Positions 18,561 to 28,302 of a DNA stretch of 64,000 nt are shown piece by piece (position 1 is the first letter of the stretch; each line of letters opens with the position of its first letter). Source of the DNA: Lachnospiraceae bacterium (GTDB lineage Bacteria; Bacillota; Clostridia; Lachnospirales; Lachnospiraceae); the NCBI GenBank assembly GCA_024681795.1, contig JAILAD010000020.1, forward strand, positions 1 to 64,000, given 5' to 3'. The notes under the pieces are model-generated. The model was given only the letters and a program-made list of their open reading frames with translations, was not told where the DNA came from and ran no database searches. Both the position numbers and the translations under genes were made by a program.

Positions 18561-19751
18561 ATGAATGTATTGGTAATTAACTGCGGAAGTTCATCCCTGA
18601 AATATCAGCTGATTAATTCGGATTCCGAAGAAGTTCTTGCAAAAGGACTTTGCGAAAGAATCGGTATGGACGGGGCAAGACTGAATCACACTCCGGCAGG
18701 CGGAGAAAAGGTTGTCATCGAGAATCCGATGCCGGATCACACCGTTGCGGTTCAGATGGTAATCGACGCATTAACGGATGCAAATCACGGCGTTGTAAAA
18801 TCTCTCGACGAGATTGACGCGGTAGGACACAGAATCGTCCACGGCGGCGAGAAGTTCGCATCCAGCGTGGTAATTAATGAGGACGTTATTAAAGCAATCG
18901 AGGAATGCAACGATCTTGCACCTCTTCACAACCCCGCAAACTTAATCGGTATCCGTGCCTGCCAGAAGATTATGGCAAACGTTCCGATGGTAGCCGTATT
19001 CGATACCGCTTTCCATCAGACCATGCCGGAAAAGGCATATATGTACGGACTTCCTTACGAGTATTATGAGAAATACAAAGTACGTCGTTACGGATTCCAC
19101 GGCACCAGCCACGACTTTGTGTCTGCACGTGCGGCTGAGATTTTGGGAAAAACAAGGGAAGACTTAAAGATTATCGTTTGCCACCTCGGAAACGGTGCAT
19201 CCATTTCCGCGGTAAAGAACGGCAAATGCGTGGACACTTCCATGGGACTTACTCCGCTGGAAGGTTTGATTATGGGAACTCGCTGCGGTGACATCGATCC
19301 CGCAATCGTGGAATTCATCGCAAACAAAGAAGGCTTAACCGTATCGGAAGTAAACAATATCATGAACAAGAAGTCCGGTGTGGAAGGAATGAGCCGCGTA
19401 TCCAGCGATTTCCGTGATCTTTCCAAGGCAATGGATGAAGGCAATGCACTTGCAAAAATGGCTCTGGAAGCATACACCTATCGCGTGGCAAAATATATCG
19501 GTTCCTATGTGGCAGCCATGAACGGTGTCGACGTAATCGCATTTACCGCCGGAATCGGTGAAAATGACGGCCGTGTACGCAGCATGGTAGGCGAGTATCT
19601 GGATTATCTCGGATGCGGAATCGATCCGGAGAAGAACGCAATCCGCGGTGAGGAAGTGATTATTTCCAGACCCGGAGACAAGGTTACGGTTATGGTTGTT
19701 CCGACCAACGAGGAACTTGCAATTGCACGTCAGACGGTTGCACTGGTATAA
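18561..19751 (+). CDS. ackA: acetate kinase
   Basis: The 396-residue enzyme makes ATP and acetate from acetyl phosphate, the last energy-yielding step of acetate fermentation. It has the ASKHA-fold signatures [18 protein letters not shown] at the N terminus, [12 protein letters not shown] and [39 protein letters not shown] binds phosphate, and [13 protein letters not shown] is near the end. The ATG at 18561 is preferred over 18540 because AAAGGAGA lies just before it. No phosphotransacetylase gene is adjacent. Two hairpins follow in the gap to the next gene. Confidence 0.97.
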   Translation: MNVLVINCGSSSLKYQLINSDSEEVLAKGLCERIGMDGARLNHTPAGGEKVVIENPMPDHTVAVQMVIDALTDANHGVVKSLDEIDAVGHRIVHGGEKFASSVVINEDVIKAIEECNDLAPLHNPANLIGIRACQKIMANVPMVAVFDTAFHQTMPEKAYMYGLPYEYYEKYKVRRYGFHGTSHDFVSARAAEILGKTREDLKIIVCHLGNGASISAVKNGKCVDTSMGLTPLEGLIMGTRCGDIDPAIVEFIANKEGLTVSEVNNIMNKKSGVEGMSRVSSDFRDLSKAMDEGNALAKMALEAYTYRVAKYIGSYVAAMNGVDVIAFTAGIGENDGRVRSMVGEYLDYLGCGIDPEKNAIRGEEVIISRPGDKVTVMVVPTNEELAIARQTVALV

Positions 19752-19764
19752 AAACGAACAGAAA

Positions 19765-19834
19765 GGGCGGTGCTTTGGGGGAGTGCCGCCCGGACGATAA
19801 AGAGCAGATTACGGGTTTTCCCGCGAGGGAAAAC
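19765..19834 (+). other. two hairpins between ackA and the amidohydrolase gene
   Basis: GGGCGGTGC (19765-19773) pairs with GTGCCGCCC (19783-19791), and GTTTTCCC (19815-19822) pairs with GGGAAAAC (19827-19834) around GCGA. Neither has a full T-run, though AGATTTTATT follows the second. They may act as a weak terminator or an mRNA processing element. Confidence 0.45.
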
Positions 19835-19862
19835 AGATTTTATTCGGGAAGGGATTTCGACT

Positions 19863-21188
19863 ATGAAGATTTTAATTAAGGATATTATGACAATTCTGCC
19901 GGACCAGCGGGAGAAATTTGTGGTCCGGGAATGCAATATTTACGTAGAAGACGACATCATCAAAGCCGTAATAGAATGCGATAAAAAGAAGGATACGAGA
20001 GCTCCTTTTTCCGACAAAACGGCTGACAGGGTGATTTCCGGAAAAAACAGGCTTTTAATGCCCGGCATTATCAATGCGCATACCCATATCTATATGAATT
20101 TCATGCGCTGCTGCGGCGATGACCTTGCTTTTAATGACTGGTTATTCAACACCATTTTCCCCATTGAAGATCAGATGACGGACGAGGATGCATACTGGGG
20201 TACGCAGCTTGGTCTTCTTGAAATGATTGAAAGCGGAACAACCGGCTTTATTGATATGAACCTGACGATGCTTTCCTGCTGTAAGGCAATTGACGAGGCG
20301 GGCTTAAGAGGTATCGTTTCGAGAGGTCTTGTGGGCTCCGGTCCGGAAGATGAGGGTGCCATTAAGAGAATCAAGGAAACCATGGAAGCCAGAGAGAAGT
20401 ATCTGGAAAATGAAATGATTGAAATCTGCATGGGACCGCATGCACCTTATACCTGTGAAGAAAAACTGCAGCATTACATTGCGGATCTTGCATTGGAATA
20501 CAATATGAAAGTCAATATCCACCTGTCCGAAAGCCGTGATGAAGTGAAGAAGATCAAGAAAAAATACGGCGTAAGCCCGATTGCTCTTGCAGAACGTTCC
20601 GGACTGTTCAAAAACCGCTCGATAGCGGCACACTGTGTTCACATCACACAGGATGATCTGGATATTCTGGCGGATAACAGGGTTACGGTTGCGATAAACC
20701 CGGTCAGCAACATGAAGCTCGGAAACGGACTCGCGCCCGTTACCGCTATGATGAAGAAGGGAATCAATGTTGCGCTCGGTACCGACGGTGCCGCAAGCAA
20801 CAATACACTGAATATGTTCCATGAACTCAGTGTTATGACGCTGATTCACAAAGGAGCAACGGAAACCGCACAGTGTATTTCCGCAAAAGAAGGTCTGTTC
20901 ATGATGACCATGGCCGGCGCAAAGGCAATGGGAAAAGAATACGAAATCGGTTCCATTGAAGCAGGAAAAAAAGCGGATCTGGTAATTTTAAATACGGATA
21001 CGGCTTCCTTTATGCCGAGAAACGATTATATTTCCGCGCTTGCATATTCCTGCAACGGTTCCGAAGTCGATACCGTTATCGTAAACGGTAAAATTCTTAT
21101 GGAAAACCGTGAAGTCAAGACTCTGGATAAAGAGAAGATTTTCTACGAAAATGAGAAAATCATGAATCGAATTGTAAAGAAGGCGTAA
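19863..21188 (+). CDS. amidohydrolase of the MTA/SAH deaminase (SsnA/TrzF) group
   Basis: The 441-residue metal-dependent deaminase has the motif [18 protein letters not shown] near residue 60, then [25 protein letters not shown] (metal His and Glu), [15 protein letters not shown] and [17 protein letters not shown] (metal Asp). This pattern fits the S-adenosylhomocysteine/5'-methylthioadenosine deaminase family, which deaminates modified adenosines, but guanine or other nucleoside substrates cannot be ruled out. The start at 19863 is supported by GGAAGGG upstream. It is followed two bases later by deoC, so the pair probably serves nucleoside salvage. An adenosylhomocysteinase gene is also present at 40.2 kb. 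Confidence 0.85.
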   Translation: MKILIKDIMTILPDQREKFVVRECNIYVEDDIIKAVIECDKKKDTRAPFSDKTADRVISGKNRLLMPGIINAHTHIYMNFMRCCGDDLAFNDWLFNTIFPIEDQMTDEDAYWGTQLGLLEMIESGTTGFIDMNLTMLSCCKAIDEAGLRGIVSRGLVGSGPEDEGAIKRIKETMEAREKYLENEMIEICMGPHAPYTCEEKLQHYIADLALEYNMKVNIHLSESRDEVKKIKKKYGVSPIALAERSGLFKNRSIAAHCVHITQDDLDILADNRVTVAINPVSNMKLGNGLAPVTAMMKKGINVALGTDGAASNNTLNMFHELSVMTLIHKGATETAQCISAKEGLFMMTMAGAKAMGKEYEIGSIEAGKKADLVILNTDTASFMPRNDYISALAYSCNGSEVDTVIVNGKILMENREVKTLDKEKIFYENEKIMNRIVKKA

Positions 21189-21190
21189 TC

Positions 21191-21844
21191 ATGACGAACG
21201 AAGAAATTCTCGCAAAAGTGGATCATACATTACTTTCGACAACCGCAACCTGGGAGCAGATTAAGGAAATCGTGGATGACGGAATCCGTTTTCATACGGC
21301 GAGTGTCTGCATTCCCGCGTATTATGTGGCAAAAGCTTCGGAATACGCAAAGGGAAGAGTCCCGATTTGTACCGTTATCGGTTTTCCGAACGGCTATTCC
21401 ACGAAGGAAACAAAATGTTATGAAGCGGCGAATGCCGTGGAAAACGGAGCCGATGAAGTCGATATGGTAATCAATGTCGGCGCACTGAAGGACCGGAAAT
21501 ATGATGAAATCGAGGAAGAAATCCGCGACGTGAAAGCAGCCTGCGGAGAGAAAATCCTGAAAGTCATCATTGAGTGCTGTCTGCTTACGGATGAAGAAAA
21601 GGTAAAGATGTGCGAAATCGTCACGAATGCCGGTGCGGATTATATCAAAACCTCTACCGGATTTTCCAAAAGCGGAGCGACGAGAAGGGATGTTGCCCTG
21701 ATGAAAGCGCATGTCGGAGAAAACGTTAAAGTAAAGGCAGCAGGCGGAATTTCCACGCTGGAAAACGCGCGTGAATTTTTAGAACTCGGTGCGGACCGCC
21801 TCGGTACCAGCAGGATTGTGAAAATCCTGAAAGAAAGCAAATAA
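21191..21844 (+). CDS. deoC: deoxyribose-phosphate aldolase
   Basis: This 217-residue class I aldolase splits 2-deoxyribose 5-phosphate into glyceraldehyde 3-phosphate and acetaldehyde in deoxynucleoside breakdown. The Schiff-base lysine is Lys153 in [17 protein letters not shown]; the proton-relay aspartate is in [12 protein letters not shown], and VKAAGGIST carries the second conserved lysine. The length is standard. It begins only two bases after the amidohydrolase stop and is closed by a strong terminator at 21871. Confidence 0.96.
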   Translation: MTNEEILAKVDHTLLSTTATWEQIKEIVDDGIRFHTASVCIPAYYVAKASEYAKGRVPICTVIGFPNGYSTKETKCYEAANAVENGADEVDMVINVGALKDRKYDEIEEEIRDVKAACGEKILKVIIECCLLTDEEKVKMCEIVTNAGADYIKTSTGFSKSGATRRDVALMKAHVGENVKVKAAGGISTLENAREFLELGADRLGTSRIVKILKESK

Positions 21845-21870
21845 TTCATTCCGATACGGTCGTGAATGGA

Positions 21871-21902
21871 ATCACCGGAGAGTTTTCTCCGGTGATTTTT
21901 TT
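21871..21902 (+). terminator. intrinsic terminator after deoC
   Basis: ATCACCGGAGA (21871-21881) pairs perfectly with TCTCCGGTGAT (21886-21896) around GTTT, followed by six T. Confidence 0.93.
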
Positions 21903-21940
21903 GTGTCTGTACACGAATTGATTTAAACTGAAAAAAGGTA

Positions 21941-21970
21941 TTGACAAAAAAGTGTATAAATTCATATAAT
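21941..21970 (+). promoter_or_regulatory. promoter of the pilin/sortase island
   Basis: Consensus TTGACA (21941-21946) and consensus TATAAT (21965-21970) are 18 bp apart. The leader to the lipoprotein start at 22168 is about 190 nt and contains A-rich tandem repeats. Confidence 0.8.
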
Positions 21971-22096
21971 TGAAATACAAAATGTGGGCGGTAAATTCTT
22001 TACCGGAGCTGTTGATTATAAAATCAATAAAATCTTTTCATTCATGTAATTTCTGCAGTTCAGAAACAATCAGCAAATTATCAAAAAGTAAAATTC

Positions 22097-22145
22097 AAAA
22101 ATTCCAAAAGAAAAATTCCAAAGAAAAATTCCAAAAGAAAAATCC
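22097..22145 (+). repeat. A-rich 13-14 bp tandem repeats in the island leader
   Basis: AATTCCAAAAGAAA-like units are repeated three to four times without spacers, directly ahead of the ribosome binding site of the first lipoprotein gene. Unit number could vary by slippage and alter leader length. They also stay open in frame with the gene, but the signal peptide shows that translation starts later. Confidence 0.65.
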
Positions 22146-22167
22146 AGCAAAAGAAAGGATGAAGGAT

Positions 22168-23283
22168 ATGAAGAAAAAGTACATATTTGCGTTTTTCGGC
22201 GCACTCTTTCTGGCGACCGCATGTGCCGGTTGCAGGGAGGCTGTTTCCGTTCCTCTCCCGGATTACGGGAATACGGAAGTTCCTCTAAACGAAACCGTTA
22301 TGACAGCAGGAAACGAAAAGCAGACGGAGGGGGAGGCGGCCAGTGAAAAAGCTGTCGGAAAAGCGGATAAAAAAGCCTCCGGAACAGCAGCAAAAGAAGG
22401 GAAAACCGCAAAGGGTGCCGACGATACGAAAGGAAAGGCGGCAGCTACCGGAAAAGATATTTCCGGGAAAGGAAATGACAGTGAAAACATTGATTTCGCT
22501 GCAGGAAAGGAATCCGGGGAAGAAGCGGAGTCTCCGGGCAGAAATAACGGAAAGAAAACGGAAATGAAACCCGAAACGAAACCCGAAGCGGAATCCGGGA
22601 CGGAAACAGACGGAAAAGGCGATAAGAAGGACGGTGAAAAAGCAGTAAAGGAAGCGGTCCGGCAGATTGTGGAAAAGACGGGTTCCGTAAACACGGCGGA
22701 AGTACCGGATTCCGGGATTTTTTACCTGAGCGGAGAACCCCGGACAGTCTGTAAAGGTCCCGGAGAGGATTACGGAATGGTGACGGATAACGGCGGGAAC
22801 GCGGTAATTAACGGTAATTGTCCGGTAACACTGCTCGGAAGAACGGATAACGGATGGCTTCATGTGTCCTATGTATCGACGGGAGCGGTTGCATACCAGA
22901 ATGCCGAACCGCATACGGTTGAAGGATATATTCCTGACGGATGCCTGATAAAAGAGGAGGATTACATTGCCGGACTTGAACTTCTTAATGAGCATGGTGA
23001 AAGAGTAAAAAACGAAGTGGATAAGCTGATTGAAGAGAAGCAGAAAGAGAAAGAAGAGCTGAAAAAGAAGAAGGAGAAAGAGGATGCGGAAATGAAGAAA
23101 GAGAAAGAGAATAAGGAACCGGAGAATGAAGAGACTACGGAACCGATGAATGAAGAGAGTACGGAAGCGGAGGTTGAAGAGAGCACGGAACCGGAGGCGG
23201 AAGAGAGCACGGAGCCGGAACGGAAAGATACAGAGGAAAAGGAAAGAGAGCAGAATGACGAAGAGCAGAGTAAAGGAGAATAA
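22168..23283 (+). CDS. secreted lipoprotein with SH3-like domain and acidic tail
   Basis: Starting at 22168 (AAGGAT upstream; 22159 is an alternative), the protein has a signal peptide, MKKKYIFAFFGALFLATACAGC, split here as MKKKYIFAFFG plus ALFLATACAGC, ending at one of two possible lipid-anchored cysteines. Residues about 25-170 are a Lys/Glu/Gly-rich low-complexity linker. A globular region (about 175-260) with KGPGEDYGMV and GRTDNGWLHVSYV resembles a bacterial SH3 domain, which often binds the cell wall. The last 110 residues are a highly charged coiled-coil-like tail with repeated EESTEPE units. It is the first gene of the pilin/sortase island and ends one base before the pilin start. Its role, perhaps as an assembly or wall-contact factor, is inferred. 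Confidence 0.8.
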   Translation: MKKKYIFAFFGALFLATACAGCREAVSVPLPDYGNTEVPLNETVMTAGNEKQTEGEAASEKAVGKADKKASGTAAKEGKTAKGADDTKGKAAATGKDISGKGNDSENIDFAAGKESGEEAESPGRNNGKKTEMKPETKPEAESGTETDGKGDKKDGEKAVKEAVRQIVEKTGSVNTAEVPDSGIFYLSGEPRTVCKGPGEDYGMVTDNGGNAVINGNCPVTLLGRTDNGWLHVSYVSTGAVAYQNAEPHTVEGYIPDGCLIKEEDYIAGLELLNEHGERVKNEVDKLIEEKQKEKEELKKKKEKEDAEMKKEKENKEPENEETTEPMNEESTEAEVEESTEPEAEESTEPERKDTEEKEREQNDEEQSKGE

Positions 23284-23284
23284 C

Positions 23285-26200
23285 ATGAAGAAAAAGAGGA
23301 GGTTATTTTACAGGATAGCCGCATTATTTTTGATGATACTGACTGTGCTTCCGGTTGTTTTCGGCAGGTTCGGGTTACCTGCAAAGGCAGCCGGTGAGAT
23401 TGAATATGTAAGCCATACGATTAACAAACACCAGTTAATTCAGTACAGTAACGTTTTCCCGGGAGGGACCTGGGAAACCCATTACTATGATTACGGCGAT
23501 CCGGGCTCGGATGAAGGCCGGGCCGTTTACTGTATCGAATCTTATAAGTCGTCGCCGAATAACGGGACGGACTATTGGGCGAATTATCTGGCAGACGTAA
23601 AAATGAAAGACCCGGAATCCTACGCGGACCATACATTGCTTGCTGCGGCCGTTGCACACGGTCCGGGCGGGGCACTGTACGATGCCGGAAAGAAATGGTG
23701 GGCAACCTGCGGACAGACGGGAATCAATGCGGACAGCAACGAGTCCATGTACGTCATCACACATATTGCGGCCAATTATGCTTATCTCGGAATGTCGCTG
23801 GATGATATCAGTACGGACAGCCCGGTATTTCAGGGGGTTCCCGCTGATTATTTAAAGTATTTTAAGCAGTATATGGAATTTCTGGGAAAAGTAGCCGACG
23901 GGGAACCGACTTACCGCGATCCGAATCATGACGGGGAAGGCTGGGAAAACTGGATTACCACCTGGTCGAATTTCAAGGTCCGGGTGTATCTGCCGGATAA
24001 TACCGGAGTCCAGAAGATGGCCATGTTCGTGGATGCCGAGTGGCGCGGGATTTACTACGAGCCGGGGATTCGCATTAACCTTCCTTTAATTAAAACTCCG
24101 GACGGCGGAACAGGACCTGCAATTCCTTCCATGGAGGGTGCCGTATATGGTCTTTATACGGCAGACGGTACGGAGAAGCAGAGAATTACCCTTCACGCAG
24201 AGGGCGGAATCAGTCCGAATACTGCAGTATACGGAAAGTTTGACTGCTACCTTCAGCCGGGCGGAGGCGAAGAATGGGATGCTTCCTCACCGAAACCGTT
24301 TCATGATGATTCCTACTATATTCAGGAAATATCGGCACCGGAGGGATTTGCACTCGATCCGGAGAAACACTGGTTTTCTTTTAAAAGAAATACGGAGTCG
24401 GCGGACGGCACGGAACACGGCATTATGAGATTTGTTTCGGATGACCCGATTTTTGAAAGGGCGGGCGATCCGATGGGATACAGCTGTGATGAGGCAATGC
24501 CTGCAACGGTTAAGGAAGAAACAACGGAGAAACCGTTCACACCGGACATCCGGATATTAAAAAACGGGAGCTGCAACCTGGACGGAAAAAACGCGGACGT
24601 ATCGAAGGCGAAATACGGCCTGTTTGACGAAAAAGGAAAACTCCTTCAGGAGATTTCCCTGTCCGGAACGAAGACGGAAGGCAGGGGAAAATTCAGTTAT
24701 GAAATAAAGGAGACGGGAACTTATTACATAAAGGAAACCTACGCACCCGGGTATTTTGACCTGGATCCGACGGAATATAAATTCCGCGTATCCTTATCGG
24801 ACGGCAGTCTGGTTTCCGATCACAAAGGGTTTGTGGTGGATGTAACGGATCTGAAGAAGGCGAATATTACGGTTTCGGAAACACCGAATAAATACGAATG
24901 GAGAATGAAAGTAATCAAGACTGCCGAGTCGGTCGGCGATTTTACATCTTTGGACGGCGTGGTATACGGGCTGTTCCGGGAGGACGGAACGGAGCTGGAA
25001 AGAATCCGTCTGAGCGGTAACGGAAAGGGCGCCTCCGGACAGTTTTCGAAGGTCGTCACGGATAAGGCGGAAGCAGGAAAATACTATGTGCAGGAGATTG
25101 AGTCGGTCAAAGGTTTCCGACTGAATGCCAAGAAGTACCGGTTCAGTGTGGATGTTGAGGAACAGAAACTTGTTACTTCCGAGGAAGAAATCGATATTTC
25201 GGGAGATGAAGCGGTTGTAAATGCAGCGGATAGAGCGGAAAAAGGACGGTTTTCTTTTGTGAAAAAGGGAGAAGACGGGCTGCTCATTTCCGGAGCGAAA
25301 TTTGAGGTTTATCTGAAATCGGAACTTCGGAAAGATGCGGACGGAGGCTGGGATTTTGCTTCGGCAAAGCCGCGTCAGACAATTAAATCCGGACCGGACG
25401 GTGTGGTAAAATCCGGAGATCTGGATCTCGGAACCTATATTGTCAGGGAAATTTCCGTATCGGATGCATATCTGATAACGGAGCCGATTGAAGCGGTAAT
25501 CGATAAGGACCGAGTCAGCATTGAGCTGGAGAAAGTGACGGACCGGAACGTTCCGGTTAAGATCCGATGCACAAAGAAGGATTCCGGAAGTGAAAAAGTG
25601 GTATTGAAAGCAGGAACCTCTTACGAAATCAAAGACGAAACCGGAAAGAATATTGCTGACAGACGCGGCGAAACCCGGTTTGCATGTGATGAAACCGGCG
25701 TCATTTTAATCGATGCGGAGCTTTCTCCGGGAACCTATACCGTAAGTGAGGTAATGCCTCCGAACGGGTATCTTGCGGATGCCGTTCCGGTCAGGGTGAA
25801 AGTTGACGGAAATTTAAACTGTGTGATTGAAAACGGAGTTCGTATCCACGACGTGGAATTCAAAAACACGGAAAAGAGGGGAGAAATCACAGTCACAAAG
25901 GCCGGAAAAACCTTAACGGAAGTTGCTTTTAAGGAAAAATCCGGCGTAAGGAAAGCGGAGTTTGTATGGAAGGAGGCACCGCTTCCGGGTGCGACCTTTG
26001 AAGTAAGGGCCGGAGAGGATATTTACTCCTCCGACAATCAGGGAACGCTTCTTCATAAAAAAGACGAAACCGTCGGAACAATCGTAACGGGTGAGGACGG
26101 AAATGCAACCATCGGAAGCCTTCCGCTCGGAAAATATTATCTGACGGAAACCGTTGCACCGGCGGGGTATGTACTGAATGAAACCCCGGTGGAGGCAGAA

Positions 26201-27577
26201 CTGAAAGACGAAGATTCCTCAGTCCGGATGATTGTGGAAGCAAGGACGGTGTTTGATGAAAGACAGAAGGTGATTCTTAAATTTTCAAAGACCGACGGCG
26301 AAACCGGAAAGCCGCTTTCCGGAGCAAAATTCGGTCTGTATGCGGATGAGGATATCCGGAATTTTGCCGGAGACGTTCTTGTGAAAAAAGGAGAATGCCT
26401 GGCGGTTGCAGCCTCCGATGAGGAGGGAAAAATTGATTTCGGAACGGACCTTCCTTTTGCCGGCTATATGGTGAAAGAGGAGCAGGCACCTTGGGGATAT
26501 GTACTGGACAAAAACGAATACCGTTTTACGGCGGAAGCGCCGGAGAGCCGCACCGTGTCCGTGACGTATCAGAATACCTGGAGCAACATGCCGGTTCGCG
26601 GGAACGTGATTTTTACAAAAATCGGAGAAACGTTGACGGATTTCCGTGACGGAAAATTTATTTACGAAAACAAAGAATTGGCCGGTGCGGAGTTTGAGGT
26701 GCATGCAACCGAGGTTTACACGTACGATCGGGCGACGGATAAAAACGGAAACCGGACGGCATACTACGAAAAAGACGAGCTTATTGAGAAGATTACGGTC
26801 GGGGAGGACGGAAAGGCGGAAATAAAGAATTATCCGATCGGCACTTATTATCTGGTAGAAACAAAGGCTCCTTACGGAATGAAAAAAGCGGAAAAGCCGT
26901 TCCCTTTTGAAATCAGATATCAGGGCCAGAATACCCCGATTGTTCTGTCAAATGAGAGTATTTTAAACGAAAGACAGAAAATTACGTTATCTGTCGGAAA
27001 ATTACAGAGAACAAGCAACATGCGTTTAGACGGCGGAGTCTTCGATCTGTATGCGAAAGAAGATATAAAAAATTATGCCGGAAAGGTCATTGTCGGAAAG
27101 GATACTAAGATTGCCTCCGCAAAGGCGGAAGACGGAGTTGTGGATTTCGGTCTCGACCTGCCTCACGGAGAATATTACATCAGAGAGAGTGAAGGAATTC
27201 ACGACCACTACGAAAACAATGAGATTTATGCCGTGGACGGCAGTTACAGGAATCAGGAAATCGGAAATCTCGGAATCGACCTTGTTATTTACAACGATAA
27301 GCAGCCGGGACTCGGAAGACTTATGTTTAAGGTGGCCGGAGCCTCCTTTGAAAAGAAAAAGAACAATTACATTACGGGAGATACCATGGGAAGTACGGGA
27401 TATTCCGTTTTAATCGGGGAAGAAGAGGATATCACGTCCGCAAAGGATCTGAACAGAAGGGCCGGCGTGATTTTCGGAATCATTCTTGTTTTTGTCGGAG
27501 GAATCGGAATCCTGGCATTGAAAGCGGGCTGCAGAAAGATCCGCTTCCGGAAAGGAAAAGATTCCGGGAAGAAGTAG
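23285..27577 (+). CDS. large SpaA-type isopeptide pilin/adhesin
   Basis: The 1430-residue surface protein has a signal peptide ending AKA-A near residue 35. An N-terminal thioester-like domain shows Cys83 in AVYCIESY, but His160 (VITHIAANYAYLG) stands where the thioester Gln is expected. About nine SpaA/Cna-B modules follow, recognisable by motifs such as LPGATFEV, GKYYLTETVAPAGYVL, LSGAKFGLYADED and GTYYLVETKAPYG, each likely closed by a Lys-Asn isopeptide bond. The C terminus has NNYITGDTMGSTGY, a linker, a membrane segment (about 1393-1415) and a basic tail. No LPxTG motif is visible; ITGDT may be the sorting signal. AAAGGAG precedes the ATG at 23285. The class B sortase downstream is the likely anchoring enzyme. 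Confidence 0.9.
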   Translation: MKKKRRLFYRIAALFLMILTVLPVVFGRFGLPAKAAGEIEYVSHTINKHQLIQYSNVFPGGTWETHYYDYGDPGSDEGRAVYCIESYKSSPNNGTDYWANYLADVKMKDPESYADHTLLAAAVAHGPGGALYDAGKKWWATCGQTGINADSNESMYVITHIAANYAYLGMSLDDISTDSPVFQGVPADYLKYFKQYMEFLGKVADGEPTYRDPNHDGEGWENWITTWSNFKVRVYLPDNTGVQKMAMFVDAEWRGIYYEPGIRINLPLIKTPDGGTGPAIPSMEGAVYGLYTADGTEKQRITLHAEGGISPNTAVYGKFDCYLQPGGGEEWDASSPKPFHDDSYYIQEISAPEGFALDPEKHWFSFKRNTESADGTEHGIMRFVSDDPIFERAGDPMGYSCDEAMPATVKEETTEKPFTPDIRILKNGSCNLDGKNADVSKAKYGLFDEKGKLLQEISLSGTKTEGRGKFSYEIKETGTYYIKETYAPGYFDLDPTEYKFRVSLSDGSLVSDHKGFVVDVTDLKKANITVSETPNKYEWRMKVIKTAESVGDFTSLDGVVYGLFREDGTELERIRLSGNGKGASGQFSKVVTDKAEAGKYYVQEIESVKGFRLNAKKYRFSVDVEEQKLVTSEEEIDISGDEAVVNAADRAEKGRFSFVKKGEDGLLISGAKFEVYLKSELRKDADGGWDFASAKPRQTIKSGPDGVVKSGDLDLGTYIVREISVSDAYLITEPIEAVIDKDRVSIELEKVTDRNVPVKIRCTKKDSGSEKVVLKAGTSYEIKDETGKNIADRRGETRFACDETGVILIDAELSPGTYTVSEVMPPNGYLADAVPVRVKVDGNLNCVIENGVRIHDVEFKNTEKRGEITVTKAGKTLTEVAFKEKSGVRKAEFVWKEAPLPGATFEVRAGEDIYSSDNQGTLLHKKDETVGTIVTGEDGNATIGSLPLGKYYLTETVAPAGYVLNETPVEAELKDEDSSVRMIVEARTVFDERQKVILKFSKTDGETGKPLSGAKFGLYADEDIRNFAGDVLVKKGECLAVAASDEEGKIDFGTDLPFAGYMVKEEQAPWGYVLDKNEYRFTAEAPESRTVSVTYQNTWSNMPVRGNVIFTKIGETLTDFRDGKFIYENKELAGAEFEVHATEVYTYDRATDKNGNRTAYYEKDELIEKITVGEDGKAEIKNYPIGTYYLVETKAPYGMKKAEKPFPFEIRYQGQNTPIVLSNESILNERQKITLSVGKLQRTSNMRLDGGVFDLYAKEDIKNYAGKVIVGKDTKIASAKAEDGVVDFGLDLPHGEYYIRESEGIHDHYENNEIYAVDGSYRNQEIGNLGIDLVIYNDKQPGLGRLMFKVAGASFEKKKNNYITGDTMGSTGYSVLIGEEEDITSAKDLNRRAGVIFGIILVFVGGIGILALKAGCRKIRFRKGKDSGKK

Positions 27578-27624
27578 GAAAAAGGTAACGGGAAAAGACC
27601 GAATCAGAGAAGGAGGAAAATATT

Positions 27625-28302
27625 ATGAGAAAAAATACCGAAATTATGAAATTTATAAAGAATCCGAACAGAAAAATGCAGGGAAGAAAATCCGGAAACG
27701 GGTGCGGATTTCCGGGACTGAAAGGACCGGCCGGAGCGGGGCTTGTGCTTGCACTCTGCGTCTTTGCAGGATGCAGCGGACTTAACGGGACATCCGGTTA
27801 TTCCGAAGCAATGCCGGAATCGGTGAAGAATACGCAGATTTTGACCGATTTTGAAACGGATGAGGAAGTCAATACGCTCAACAAGTCGGAAAGTGAGGTG
27901 ATAACCAAAACGGATAAAAAGGAAAAAAACGAAAAAAACGAAGAGCCGGAGGAGACAGGCCGGGCGGAACGGAAAGATACGGAAACAGCCGGGCAGGCGG
28001 ATTCGGGTGTAATTTCCGGGACTTTTTGCAGGAATGAGGGAGGTGTCACGGAGTATCCTGCATATATTGCGGAGGACGGCACACAGCATCTGATTTCCCT
28101 TGATCTTTATGCGGACGCTCCTTTCTGGGAAGGATACGAAAACGATGTACTCCGTATTGTCGGGCTTGATGCGGGAAAATACCGGCTGACCGGGGCTTCC
28201 TGGGCAGGCGATCCCTACTGGGGAACGGAGTACAGTCCGGAAAATGACATGACCGTAGCGGTTGAATACCGGGATGCCGTTTATTCCTATGCGGTACGAT
28301 AA
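27625..28302 (+). CDS. lipoprotein of the pilin/sortase island
   Basis: The 225-residue protein has an unusually long basic n-region, a hydrophobic segment (about 36-48) and the lipobox VFAGC (Cys50). A Lys/Glu/Thr-rich linker (about 90-125) leads to a small C-terminal domain with aromatic residues (LDLYADAPFWEGYEND, GDPYWGTEYSP) that I do not recognise. GGAGGAAAA precedes the ATG. The gene lies between the pilin and the sortase and overlaps the sortase start, so it belongs to the same transcript. It resembles the first lipoprotein of the island only in having a charged wall-spanning linker. Its function is unknown. Confidence 0.75.
   Translation: MRKNTEIMKFIKNPNRKMQGRKSGNGCGFPGLKGPAGAGLVLALCVFAGCSGLNGTSGYSEAMPESVKNTQILTDFETDEEVNTLNKSESEVITKTDKKEKNEKNEEPEETGRAERKDTETAGQADSGVISGTFCRNEGGVTEYPAYIAEDGTQHLISLDLYADAPFWEGYENDVLRIVGLDAGKYRLTGASWAGDPYWGTEYSPENDMTVAVEYRDAVYSYAVR

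Noticed and set aside
22097-22145. Possible CRISPR array or coding extension of the lipoprotein
   Set aside because: Units are short, A-rich and without spacers; the signal peptide fixes the start at 22159-22168.
22285-23286. Long minus-strand frame antisense to the first island lipoprotein
   Set aside because: It is the reverse of a Lys/Glu-rich low-complexity gene, giving Phe/Leu/Arg runs. The plus-strand gene has a signal peptide, ribosome binding site and domain.
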